A DNA stretch of 64,000 nucleotides from Epiperipatus broadwayi (taxonomy: Eukaryota > Onychophora > Udeonychophora > Euonychophora > Peripatidae): positions 10,408,248 through 10,472,247 of the forward strand of contig JAQFVV010012400.1 of assembly GCA_028023455.1 (NCBI GenBank), written 5' to 3'. How positions within the stretch are numbered: position 1 is the stretch's first letter; each line of letters opens with the position of its first letter. Of this stretch, positions 47,040-58,599 are shown one piece after another. Made by a program: the position numbers and the translations under genes. The notes below the pieces were generated by a model, which did not search any database, had not been told where the DNA came from, and saw nothing but the letters and a program-made list of their open reading frames with translations.

Positions 47040-48540
47040 AACATTAAATACCTTTACAGTTTATTTTTCTATCAAAGCAAATGAGTAGAATAAACAAAAA
47101 AAAAAAAAGCGAATTAGATACATTTTTTCCTTTACCTACAATGTGAATTTTTTTTTATCTACATTCTATAATTTATTTTATAATTAATTAAAAAAACTTA
47201 TTACAGAATTAAGAAAATTTAAATAATCTTACCAAAGATTATATATATACATAAGATGCATACACATATTATTAATGATTAATTAACTCTAAAAAACATT
47301 ATTAAAGAATCAAATTTTTAAGATAAAACTATATTAAAAAGAACATTGTATATTCTATATGAAAGTAAATTTAAATCTGTTACAGTCGTATTATTCCCTC
47401 CATTTTTTCTTTCAAGTATGTATGTCTTCATATTTTCTTTTTATGATTCATAAATGAACACTCTTACCAATATTGGATTGTCGTATTATTTAATTTTTAT
47501 AGATCTATCATAAGGATTTAAAAAAATTACAAGCTTACAGTGGTCAAAAACAGACTTTTTTGAAATGTTATCCTAGGTTTGTAAAAAGCAGAATAAAAAT
47601 AATGGAATACTAAAAATAATGAATTAAAAAAAATAGATTACTAAGAATCATCCAAGAGTGGAAATTTTGATTAAAAAAAAGATGGAAATATATATTAAGA
47701 ATGAATTAGAAGTAAATTCATTCTTTGTTCCAGAGTCATCTATTACAATCTTTAATAATCACTGGATATCAGATAATAGTACCATATTCAAATTTTCAGA
47801 CTAGTTTCTAGCTTCCCATATTTTTCAATGAGTAGTATTAGATTTGCACACACACTTTCAATGTTTAGCTCTTTTTAATACTATCTCAGTTTTATGGTAA
47901 TCATAGGCTCATTGATCTTTTAGCAAAATAAAGTATTCAAATGGTTTATAGTTTAGGAGTTTATAAAATTTAAAATATCGAAAGTGATTGACCTGGAGCA
48001 TAATCCATAAACCATGAGTTCCAAATTCTGATATTTTACCAAACTGCAGGATGCTTTTTAATCAAAATAATACAAATCAAACAATGGATCACATGATTAT
48101 CCCTGTTTATTTTTAGCGTCAGCACGGGAGTTCTGAATGCAAATATTAAACAAAGTATAAAACCATTAGATACAGTCTTTAGTATAATGTTTAGCACTCA
48201 TAGTAGAGTTTGGGTTTAGCATCAGAAGACAAGATAAAATAATGAAAGAATGTGTGCAGATTATATTGAGTATAATATGAGTTATATACTATACTGTATA
48301 TGAATTGTTTGTTTTTATGTTATATTATTGCAGATAGGCTTCAGCAATGAGGAATATTTTTAAAAATTATTTGTACATCTTTGCTGCCAGTAATTTTTGT
48401 TTACCTGCACATATTTATATATAAATGATTTATTTTATATGTTTAACTACATATTTTATTTGCTTTGTAAAGATGCATCAAATCTTTTCTTTCTTTTATT
48501 GTTTTTCTTATAAATATATAAGCATTTCTTTTCCTTTTTT
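47040..48540. other. AT-rich DNA with a possible family-2 ribozyme scrap
   Basis: Around 47795-47820 the minus strand reads GAAACTAGTC with pairing remnants, suggesting an old family-2 copy. Otherwise nothing recognised. Confidence 0.35.
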
Positions 48541-48551
48541 ATTTACTATAG

Positions 48552-48615
48552 TTTGTGTGCTGTAGAGGTCAACGCTACTCATCAATCATGCAAGGGTCAT
48601 CTAGTAATATTATCA
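48552..48615 (+). other. Candidate internal exon (64 nt)
   Basis: A pyrimidine-rich tract (48481-48549) ending in tttactatag precedes 64 nt that are more G+C-rich than the surroundings, and a strong 5' splice site (GTAAGTAT) follows. Two frames are open; one reads CAVEVNATHQSCKGHLVILS, the other starts FVCCRGQRYSSIMQG. The first frame is phase-compatible with the 38.54-kb candidate first exon. The C...GHLVILS text faintly recalls a C-type lectin fold, but that is not enough to name it. Confidence 0.3.
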
Positions 48616-48619
48616 GTAA

Positions 48620-49790
48620 GTATATTTTTTACCTTTGGCCAGTCATTTATCTTAATCTGAGGTTGCTTTTCAAATAATCATGTGGTCACTAAATCATGTG
48701 ATTAGTAATTTTGTTTTTAAAAAAATAACATTTCTGCATAAATAAAAGTATTTATAGTTTATGTTTAAAAATCTATTTACAAAAATATAGCCAATGAAAA
48801 CAGCTTACAAAATGTAATTCAAAAAATATATGAGTAATAAAGAATAAAAGATATTAATATCATTTGAAAAACTTTATTAATTTGTGATCTTCTTTGATTG
48901 ATTAATATAGAATACCAAATTGTTTTTTTTTTTTCGTTGTTATTTATATGTTTGTTTTTTTTACGCGAGGTTACAGTATTATTTATATTGCGGATGGCTA
49001 TACATCAATTTCCAAATTTGTAATTATTGGGGGAGGGGACACAGTCTTTCTAAGAATGTTTTTATTTTATTACTTTATATATATAAATCTAAGTGAATAG
49101 TTTCAATTTAATGCAGGAAACAACATATGAACTGTATCAATATATACTATATTAGTTATATCCTATCTAAAAAATATGTAAATGAGGAAAAAAATATAAC
49201 AAAACATAAAATAAATATATGAAAATTTGTAAATTTAGCTCTTATTAATTCAACTCTAATTTTCTTCCTATTAAATACAACGAAAGCATAGCCATTCCAA
49301 ACGTTTTAATATAGTACAGTGTTTCGGTTTAATACTTTCCTTCATTATTTGTAGGAGTTGTAATAAATTATATATAAGTCAGAATAGGTAAACAGCAGAA
49401 GAAGAAGGGAGGGAGGATAATAGAACAATTGATAGAAAGGATATAAATCTGGGAACATATAACTGGACATAAAATGAAATATGTTGAAGTCATTAAAATT
49501 ATTAAATATGTTAGACAGTGTAATAAAAGAATATATTATGAGACAATGTATATTCAAGAGAGTATGGATAATTGTATTAATTTAGTTAAAAGTTCTGCAA
49601 AATTGTGTGGACAGAGGATGTTAGTGAATAACTGGAAAATTTAAAATAGTTTTAATGTTAAGGGTGTAATTTTTATTTATGTTAGGTAAATGATAATTTA
49701 TATTAGATATTGTTTTAATGTGTGTTAATAGAATGGGTTAATTGTTGTTGTTTTTTGTACATAGATTATATTTATAGTAATGTATAAAAA
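48620..49790. other. AT-rich DNA, nothing recognised
   Basis: No gene-like frame or repeat-family copy was identified. Confidence 0.35.
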
Positions 49791-49792
49791 TA

Positions 49793-50807
49793 TACACAGG
49801 AGACCCAAAAATAATTGGAAATTTGTCATCAAAAATTGTATATTTATTTTTAGATGTTGCAAATTGAATCACTTTAGAAAGTATAGTTAGGATTTTACTT
49901 CATTAATGCTTAAATTGCTTCATTGCAGCTGACCCATCGGCAATCAACAGAAGAGAGGCCTGCTATTCCCTATCTCGTAAATGGTCCACGTAACATCTGC
50001 ATATAAATTTGCATAAAATTTGCATAGTTTTACAGTTATTAACAGAATAACTTGCCATGAATATGGGACTGTAGACTGTCCCGAAAGCGCTTGGCAGTAA
50101 AAATTTTGACAATTTATTAATAGCTTCATTAACTGTGCACAGAGCACATATATATATATTTAGAAAGTATAGTATATTTAATGCAATGCACTGGACTTAA
50201 CCAGTTTGTCACTTTTTGAAGTAGTCCAAAAACACTTGCAAAGTGATGTGTTTTTAATGTTTGTCAAATGCCCCCTCCCCCCAGTTCTAAGTCCACAAAA
50301 AAAAAAAAAAAAATTGAAACATTTTTTCATTTAAGAGATTTTTAAAAAAAATTGCACAAAGTGAGATTGAGCAAATATGGCTGATAGATAAGCTGAGTTA
50401 TGCTGAATTTAATTAAAAAGTGTTTCACATTCAAGGCTTTGAGAGATGACATGGTTGGAGTGAAGTTTTCACTGTTTTCTTTGCACAAAATGGGACACAT
50501 CATGTAAATGTTTCAAAACTTGCAGATAAAATGCCTGACCATTATAAACTAAATTTAAGAGATGAATGTTGTTCTCATAAAAAAAAAAAATCAGTGTAAA
50601 TTGCTTGAACATTTCAAAAAATTGACAAATACAGGAAGTGCACTTACAAAAAAATTTGCTACCATGGTTCCATGATTTCATATAGTGAAGTCATTTAGAA
50701 AATTGATGCAAGAGAGTCCCTTCAAGTAATATATAATGACTGAAGCATATACTACAACAGGTGTGCAAACCAAAGAATGATTCTGATTATTTTTGGTTCC
50801 CCATGTA
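49793..50807 (-). mobile_element. Decayed mariner-family DNA transposon with TIRs
   Basis: Ends 49793-49822 and 50779-50807 are inverted repeats of about 29 bp (left tacacaggagacccaaaaat; right complement tacatggggaaccaaaaat), each starting at a TA. TA is the duplicated target of Tc1/mariner elements. The minus-strand interior encodes remnants of the transposase catalytic core. An insertion or unrelated filler seems to occupy 49945-50200. Confidence 0.65.
50240..50681 (-). pseudogene. Mariner-type transposase relic
   Basis: Translated with frameshifts, the minus strand gives LVYNGQAFYLQVLKHLHD (compare the mariner GQTVNxxFYLxVLxRL segment). Further along come LKALNVKHFLIKFSI and YQPYLLNLTLCNFF, a decayed form of the hallmark PPYSPDLAPCDFF around the last catalytic Asp. 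The N-terminal DNA-binding half is not recognisable. Many stops; clearly dead. Confidence 0.6.
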
Positions 50808-50814
50808 TATAAAT

Positions 50815-51555
50815 TATAAAATATGAATAATTAATGAATTATCATTTTATTAGGAATTATTGCAGTTAATATAAAGATATTGTTAATTTATTTTATTTTA
50901 TGTTTTGTGTATATAAAATGTATATACATATATATATATTGTAAGTAATTTTAAATTATATATATATATAGTTAATGTACATTAGTATATGGTACGTGCA
51001 GTAGATGGAGTAATTGTAGTTATAATGAACATATGATTATGCAAAAAGTTGTCTTGAAAAAATTTAATATTGGATGAAAACCAGTTAGAATAAAATAATT
51101 TTTTAATATTAGTTGCTTATTTCAATTGAGTTAAATTGATCGTTTATAGTTATTTCCTTAATAAGCAATAAAATAAAAGTTTGTAGATTTATAATGAAGG
51201 GAAAAAAATATTATTCAAAAGCCAATCATATGTTTTAATTAAAAGAATGAATTATCTATTAGAAAAATAACGAGAAGAGAAAAGCATATACATATCACCA
51301 TGTTAAAGGATAATTTTTTGATCAAGTTTATGGATGGAAGACATGAACTGGTGAAACATTTATGGAAAATATTGTATTCCACCAGAAAAAATAAAGTCTG
51401 TAAGATTTTATTTGTTTATTTATTTATTTAAAAATATATAGTATATAAGATTTATTCTAAGTAAAAGGATTTGAACTTTTTCAGTTTATATTTGTTCTCC
51501 ACTCCATCTCAAGAAACTGATATATATATATGTTAATTCTAATGTTTTCACGGAT
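50815..51555. other. AT-rich DNA, nothing recognised
   Basis: TA runs near 50930 and 50960. No supported gene or repeat-family copy. Confidence 0.35.
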
Positions 51556-51560
51556 AAAAG

Positions 51561-51797
51561 ATGTCATATTATTATTACTATTTGCGGGATATTCCGTGTA
51601 GTGAAAAAGCTAAATGCTGACGTTTCAGTACAATATCAAGTACCTTCCTCAGAGCGTCCTCTTTCTCAAATCATAAGAATGCATGTGAGATTTAAAATCG
51701 TTTTTATCGTTTTCTTTCTCCTCATATTTAAATTCTATTGGTTGAGAAGTTTTAAAATTTATTTTCTCTTCCGCAAATAGTAATAATAATATGACAT
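51561..51797 (-). mobile_element. 237-bp foldback element with 27-bp TIRs and hammerhead motif (family 3)
   Basis: Perfect inverted ends 51561-51587 and 51771-51797 (atgtcatattattattacta and its complement) enclose a minus-strand hammerhead motif (51616-51655) near one end. The rest of the interior is AT-rich and non-coding. The TIR sequence has nothing in common with that of family 2, although the architecture matches. A family-1 copy begins 40 bp away. Confidence 0.7.
51616..51655 (-). ncRNA. Hammerhead ribozyme motif, family 3
   Basis: Minus strand: stem I GCT, core CTGAGGA (N7 = G), stem II GGTAC-TTGATATT-GTACT (5 bp with one G-U, one bulged A at the core), GAA, palindromic ACGT as stem III, C17, stem I AGC. 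All invariant core bases are present. Stem I is only 3 bp next to the core, but an AAAG/CTTT pairing a few bases further out could extend it. GAAACGTC is the form I recall as typical for hammerheads in Penelope-like elements. Confidence 0.6.
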
Positions 51798-51837
51798 ATA
51801 TATATATATGACCACATACATGCAAAGAAAGATACAG

Positions 51838-52095
51838 AAACTCCAGTATACATATTTTGTGCAGAACTAGCACTCATCACTTGGGTCAGATCATAATCTT
51901 CCAAAACATATATGCAATCAATACTCAGTGTACACCAAATTCCTTAAACATTAATGGATAATCTTCAATCTTCTCACCCTTCCAACTATTCAAACATTCA
52001 TTTCATTGAAAAACCAAAGATAGTAAGCTCATAACACTTATTGAATTTTATATTGTAGTCATACCAATATAGATATTACATTAATCTAAGCCCTG
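51838..52095 (-). mobile_element. Hammerhead-family-1 copy, degenerate
   Basis: Minus-strand copy sharing the 5' body (gtttttcaatgaaatgaatg, gaatagttggaagggtgag) and the ribozyme region at 51848-51888. The core is GTGATGA (C3 lost) and AAAA (G12 lost); stem II is mostly kept. The tRNA-like tail is missing because the copy ends close to the TA run at 51797-51810. Confidence 0.6.
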
Positions 52096-52099
52096 ATAT

Positions 52100-54550
52100 T
52101 ACTGGACCATTACTTATCTATCTCTCTCTCTATACATATATTAATAGAAAAGGGATGGGATAAACTTATACTAAGATGTAATTTATTTGCAAATCAATAT
52201 GTAGTTTGTTTATAATGAATGTTTCTTAATATTTTTGAGTGAATGAATGCATATGTAATATGTAAATATAAATAATGGCGCTATTATTATTTTTTATTTT
52301 ATTTATACTATAATATTAATTTGTAAATCAATATTATTCACATAAAAAGTATATGCATTATATATATTTGTGTGTATATGCATGTTGAAAAGTAATGTAG
52401 ACATATAGTACAGCAAACAATATATATTGTAATCAAAGCTTATAAACAAAATATGAGATATCTGTTATAGTTGATATATACAAGGTGAACTTGGAACAAG
52501 TATAGCAGATATTGCAGCTCCATTCTACATTAGGATTATAAAACATTAGTTGTTATTTAACAATATAAGATAAAAACCCAAATAAATATCATATGACAAT
52601 AGCTTACATATCAATTTCAAGAAATGTACCGTTTATTATATTCCAGTGCTAATATCTATTATAAGTTTGACTAATCAATAGATAACTGATGGCATTGCTT
52701 GTTAAATTTATATCTAGTGCTATCCTGACATATATTCAGAATAGTTTCTGGTTTATAAACTTCCTCAGTGAGGAACTTTTTGGATAAAAATGTCCAAAAA
52801 GATCCAGGTGCATATGATCCAAGTCCAGGCTCTTGACTGTTGAAGACTATAAATGAGAAGCTATTCTAGGAAAATGAATATGATAACACTGGATATGAAT
52901 TTAATAAAAATTACCATCTAGTATCTATTAATTGCCTAAGCTTAACAATAGATAAAAGCAGTGAATTAGTAAGAACAGAGTTTCTTTTAATATCCTAAGT
53001 TTATGTTAAATACAAAATACGTTAAAATTTTACAAGTAAATTTATAAAATATATTATGGCATATTAAAAACCACAAGTTAAATAACAATAATTCACTTTA
53101 TATTTTTTACTGCGTAACCATCTATAAAAGAATGAAAAATAGCATGTTGTGGTAATACCATCTAGATTACAAATTATTTTCTGGATATTGATCTTTGATA
53201 GTGAGGAGAAATATTTTACCCATATCCATCCAATAACTAGTCTGATATTCAAGCTAATAACTTGAAAATTTCCTCATCCAAAGGTTTTAGACTCAAGCCA
53301 ATCTGCAATATAAATCTGACAGTTAGTCAGTAACTATTTACTTGTGTATGTTTCAATTGTATATTAATTGTAAATATTTTGATTTTTTTAGAAAAATATT
53401 ATTGTTGACCTAGAGTCTGATGCATATAGCTAGACAAATATATTAACTTGGGTTTTGAAACTGGTGGCATTGAAATTTCGATTATTAGCATTGATAATAT
53501 AATACAAATAAAAAGAATTAAATCGATATACCAAATTGACAGCTTTTGATGGTGAATATGTTAGTAATGAGAACTACTTTGGAGATCTGACTGGCACTAC
53601 TGTTTGGAATCCAATAATTATTGATGCGTAGATGCATGGCTATAAAAGATGGTCTTATGTTATAAAATACTGTAATATAAAAAAGTTTTTGTTGTTTTAT
53701 TTTCATTTAGATAAAATTTGTAGATTATATTAGTTTATTTTTTTATATATTTTCTTTTTTTTTTCATTGGCATATATGGGATTACAATTTTTGAACAAGG
53801 GGTAAAATATTTGAGAGATATACTTCTGGCCAATTCAATAGTAAAAATTAAATATTAATAATGAAAAGTAAAACTTTTGCTACTAATAATATTAGGTATA
53901 TTATAGCATGTGTAAATATTTTTAATTGTTGATCCCTTTAATTTTTTTTATTTATAGTTCTTATGTAAGTACTTCATTTTTTTATCTGCATCTAGAGATG
54001 TGATTCCCAATTTCTTCTAGTTGTAAGACATTTTAAAATATATTATGAAGCTTTTTATATTATTAGGTAGCATATATAGTTGCATATAAAAATAGCAGTA
54101 ACAATTATATATTTTTTTACTATAGGTGTATTTTTTATTCAGCAAAAGCAGATGATTTTATAATTATAATGAAATCCTGCAGAATTTTCTGTTTGTGCAA
54201 CCTAAATTATATAATGTCTGAGTTTTTTTTTTCAGGTTTAAACAAGTCTATCAAATCATATAGTGATCATATTTTGTAACAATTAATGTTCTATTTAATT
54301 CATTTATTTCAAATTACAATTTCATTTTTCAAAGCCATTTGATCATTAGGTATTGTTGCAATTGTCTTATCAAACATCAGAGCAATTAGTATTAAAAAGA
54401 AACAGTATTTGAGATACTACATTTATTTTATCAAAAGCTTTAATTAAATTTAAAAATAAAATGTATAACTTCATAAATTACAGTTATCAGATTGATTAAA
54501 TTTAGATATAGTGCACTTTCTTGTAAACAAATATATTTTAAATTAATAAT
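52100..54550. other. AT-rich DNA with one weak family-2 ribozyme relic
   Basis: Near 52730-52775 the minus strand reads CTGAGGA ... CCAGAAACTATTC, a hammerhead-like arrangement with a damaged palindrome. Nothing else was recognised. Confidence 0.35.
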
Positions 54551-54557
54551 GTTAAGC

Positions 54558-54965
54558 AGTCACTATAACTAAATCAATATATAGATCAATCAATTAATTT
54601 TCCATATAAGAAAGATTCAATTTAAATAAAGTTTGTGACAAAATACAATTATTTTTGTCAAGCGTTGGTAGCCGAGAGGTCAGCGCAGCCGCCTTGCAAG
54701 CAAGCAGTTGCTTGCAGACAGGTTGTCACGGGTTCATTTCCCAGCCGATGCTATGACATATAGTCACTATAACTAAATCAATATATAGATCAAACAATTA
54801 ATTTTCCATATAAGAAAGATTCAATTTAATAAGTTTGTGACAAAATAAAATTATTTTTGTCAAGCGTTGGTAGCCGAGAGGTCAGCGCAGCTGCCTTGCA
54901 AGCAAGCAGTTGCTTGCAGACAGGTTGTCACAGGTTCGCTTTCCGCCAATGCTATGACATATGGA
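54558..54965. repeat. 204-bp tandem duplication containing a SINE
   Basis: Unit 1 (54558-54761) and unit 2 (54762-54965) are direct repeats starting agtcactataactaaatca. Each contains ~100 bp of unique left flank plus a complete SINE. A few substitutions and a small indel (tttaaataaag against tttaataag) show that the duplication is not brand new. The flank travels with the SINE, so this is a segmental tandem duplication, not two insertions. Confidence 0.9.
54657..54761 (+). mobile_element. tRNA-derived SINE, type with anticodon-arm insert (unit 1)
   Basis: Head agcgttggtagccgagaggt (A-box like), then gccttgcaagcaagcagttg with an extra ~22 nt (aagcagttgcttgcagacag) compared with the 18-kb type. 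A B-box-like acgggttcatttccc and the gctatgacatat tail follow. The insert makes a second small hairpin (gcaagcagttgcttgc). The 3' A-tail is missing here because the duplication joint cuts in. Confidence 0.8.
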
Positions 54966-54970
54966 AAAAA
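54861..54970 (+). mobile_element. tRNA-derived SINE, type with anticodon-arm insert (unit 2)
   Basis: Second copy with the same insert. The B-box-like stretch is tcacaggttcgctttcc and it keeps the terminal gctatgacatatggaaaaaa tail, so this unit holds the original 3' end. The strand-reversed copy at 12761 belongs to the same type. Confidence 0.8.
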
Positions 54971-54974
54971 AATA

Positions 54975-57950
54975 TTTTTAGCTTAATTATTATTAAAATC
55001 ATGATTAGAAATAATGATTATAAATTAAAATAAGAAGTTTATCTTTATACTTTAATAATATATATAAAAAAATCTCATTATAATAAAAGAAAATGACTAA
55101 ATTAATTAACACTAATGTTATAATAAATACTATTAGGTGACACAACATATATTTGTGCAAACTATTTAATGCCTTTCTATTTGTTCATCTAATATCCTTC
55201 TAACATATAAGAGTTTTATTAACAATTTAGTCTTCTTACCTATCAATTTATACCTCTAATAGTGAAAGAGCTACAACTATTTTTTTTAAATTACTTTGCT
55301 ACATACTGGACAATAATTTTTACCATGATAAAATAATGGAATTAAAAACTAACATAAACGCCAAGAAAAAAAAAGATTTTCAAGCTAGAGAATGATAAAA
55401 CTATCAGAAATCAAAGAACTAAATAGGGAATGGCTTTAAAAAAAGAAGGAATTTAAAAAATACAGAGGGTAAGAAAGACAATTATCAGTTTAAGCAATTC
55501 ATATTGGTAATGTTATAGAATAGATAGAAACCTACTAATATGGATTTATAAAAATAAGTCACCCACAATAGGATCAACAAAAATAATTTATTCTGTGTCT
55601 AGAAGTTTAATTTTAGTTGTAATGCAGTATATAAAAAATGAATATAGCAAATTAATTTTATATTTTCGTTTTTATTTTTGATTTTGTATTGCAGTTTGAA
55701 TGATTGTTTGAGTCAATAAACTTGCTCTATATTGTTGATTTAGAAAAAATTATTCTTTAATATACACATTTCAATAAATTGGTAAATGAATACCCCCTCT
55801 ATTAATGTGCTTCTGGGACCATCTATTATCTTTTTTTATATGGGATTATATTGTATATAAAGAAAATGAAACTCACTGTTTTTCAGAACCTTTTTTTTTA
55901 CATATTCCATAGTAGGATACATCTTCTATTGTAGTTTTAAAAAACTTAATAAATATTAATAATAATATATTATCAATATTATCACATCATATGTTTCTAA
56001 TAGCAGTTCAGTACTAAATAAAGTAAGAGATCAATTCTCTCCAGATGGCACTTCCTACTAAAGTTAGTCATGAATTACTCATGCTTACCTAACTGACTCA
56101 CAGATAGTGGGATATGAAATGAATTAATTTCAGCTGTCAATTAATGATAATAATAGTTTTATTGTTGGTGTTGCTAGAAATATTAATAGAAAATTCATGC
56201 ATAAATTAAATTTGGAGATATTATTTTTGCTAAGTAATTGGATTTCAAGCAGTCTTTACAATTACAAAAAATTTGTTGATCAAAAACCTACAGTAGACAT
56301 AATAATTAATCGTATTAGTAGTTTGTCGTAGTGTTTCACCAGTTCATAGAAAAACATATTCATGCATCTTATGGTCTGATTTTTTAAAATGTAAGTCATT
56401 ATCCTGCTAATACAAGTTATCTTTCTGTTTGAATTTTTGTTATCAGTTTAGATCTTGAAATTTTATTTGGAAAACAGTATTTTAGAATATTTAGTCTTTT
56501 TATACACTTTTATTTAACTTACTTGTTTTTTTGTTGATCTGTCTGAAAAATCTTGTAATTCACTTTTTAACCCTTTTCCAATTTCTAATCTCTTTGACTA
56601 TATATAAATTCTTAATAAGAAATTAGAAAAAAATTACATTTTTAATTTTATATGAGATTTAGTACTTTTTACAATACTTGCCAACTCTAGCATTCAATTT
56701 TATCTGAAGCAAAAAAAAAAGCATTTAAAAAAATTAAAGAAATGTTTTTATTCTGTTAAATGTATGAAAAGTAAAAAAAAAGCACTGAAGTGTAAAAAAA
56801 AAATTTTCTTCAGTTTTTTTCATTATTGCTATTTGACTCCAAGTCTTTATGAAAAATATGTTTATGTATATAATTATTCATTATATTAAAAGCAATACAT
56901 TAATATAAATTTTTTAAAGTAAAAATGGCATCTTCATTTATATATATATATTGTGCCATTACAATTTAGTCACTAGCTAAATTTATAGTAATGTGCATGT
57001 AGAAAAGGTAAACCAAAAATCATCATCACATTTTTATATAATCATAAATGAAGCTGTAGGGCATCCAAGTTCAAACCCTACAAGGTCTAGTTCTAAAAGC
57101 TTTAAACAGAGAAAGAATGGGTCAACAATTATATGCTTTATTTGTTTGTGTGTTGATAGAAAGGTAATACACACATTTAAACTATTTAATATTTAAATTT
57201 TCTGTTAAAAAGCAAAGTTATAATGCATACATATAGGCAATGTATGTGTAAATTATTTAATTGTTTTATATTTCAAATATTCAACATTTTAACTTTCTTT
57301 AAAACTAACCTATGCTTGATCAATTCTAATATTTTATTCTATGCTTCTATTTTGCTTTTCTTTAATTATAAGTGGGATTTAAAAGTTACAGATTTAATTA
57401 AATAATTGGGTTATAATTACTAAGCTAGCAATCATATTATTTAAGGTTAGTTTATGAATGATTTGAAAGAATGAAGGATGTGTGTACATTACATACAAAA
57501 ATTTACATTTCCTAAATATTGAAAGAAAAGGAAGTATTAAATCTGTCAAATTATTTTTTTTGTACAATTGTTTGTTAAAAGAGGAAATCTGTTTAATCAG
57601 ATATCGATCTTTGTAGCAATTTTTTTTTTTGTAAATAATTGTTTTTCACTTTGGAAGCTTATAATGGGTCAGAGCTCTAATTTTGAAATTGTCTTATCTC
57701 AAGATCTAAAGAAGGAAGCTCAAAGATTTGAAATGTTACCTGGATGTTAAAAAAAAAAAAAGAAAAGAAAGGAAATAAGGATTGAGTCTATTTTTTTTTT
57801 AAACAAAAGTGTCTGGAAAAAGGATTAAACTTTTCAGTTGAAAAATAATTTAGTTGAAAATAAATTAGAGATCTAATTAAAACAAATTTGTCCAAAAATA
57901 GCAAGTGATGCTATCTCTGATTGGTTAAGTTAGCTAAAAATTGGATATAA
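54975..57950. other. AT-rich DNA, nothing firm
   Basis: A short frame near 57660-57747 reads GQSSNFEIVLSQDLKKEAQR before an A-run, slightly more protein-like than its surroundings, but no family is recognised. Nothing else supported. Confidence 0.3.
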
Positions 57951-57999
57951 AAAGCTGTCTTGAATTATTATTGATTATTGTTTATGATTCAGATTATTA

Positions 58000-58590
58000 A
58001 ACTATCCAATTGAATGCTGAAAATATAAGAAATGTCTGGCTAGAAAAATTATATGTATGTCCCATCGGTTCCGGACCATCTGGGGAAGCTGCACATCACA
58101 TAGGAAAGAAAAGATGTGTCTAAAATAATATTCTACACCTTTCAACTGACCAGAGAAATAAGATGTTTTTAATAGAAGGAAGAAAGCATTCACCTGCATT
58201 CAAAGAAGATGAATTAATCTACTGATAAATATTAATCATCAAGTCCAATTAATTGTTACAACAACTGATTTTAAACTCAAGAAAATTTACAAATGGGAAA
58301 ACAACTGCTGTATTTCATCCACATGCTTGACAGGAAGAGAAGAAAATTTAATATAATGATTTCCAAATTGTCCACTAAAGCAAATAACCTCAATAGAGTC
58401 ATCATCATCAAATAGTTATACACCTCAAGAAAGAGATTGTTCCCACATAAAACGGAAATGGTAGCTGCAGAACTATAGACAATATACAAGACAAGTTTGA
58501 ACCCTTGGAAATTCGCCACAAACAAAAGATCGGTAATATGACTTTTTATATCTATTTTCTTTATGATATCAGTCTTAATAAACATTTTAG
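58000..58590 (-). pseudogene. Decayed protein-coding relic (unidentified gene)
   Basis: Reading the minus strand from about 58530 in one frame gives FVCGEFPRVQTCLVYCL, a stop, FCSYHFRFMWEQSLS, a stop, GV, a stop. An uninterrupted stretch of about 42 residues follows (LFDDDDSIEVICFSGQFG, then NHYIKFSSLPVKHVDEIQQL) ending in a natural-looking TAA near 58288. Codon choice is mixed and more G+C-rich than the surroundings. Three in-frame stops suggest a retrocopy or a dying gene with 3'-UTR-like DNA below. The other minus-strand frames here are shadows. I do not recognise the protein. Confidence 0.4.
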
Positions 58591-58599
58591 CAATAAAGT

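Noticed and set aside
49345-49557. Small hydrophobic minus-strand frame (70 residues)
   Set aside because: Composition matches the AT-rich background (Phe, Ile, Tyr, Ser) and no motif is visible. Many such frames occur here by chance.
57568-57750. 60-residue frame ending SQDLKKEAQRFEMLPGC
   Set aside because: Only the last third looks protein-like and there is no splice or promoter support.
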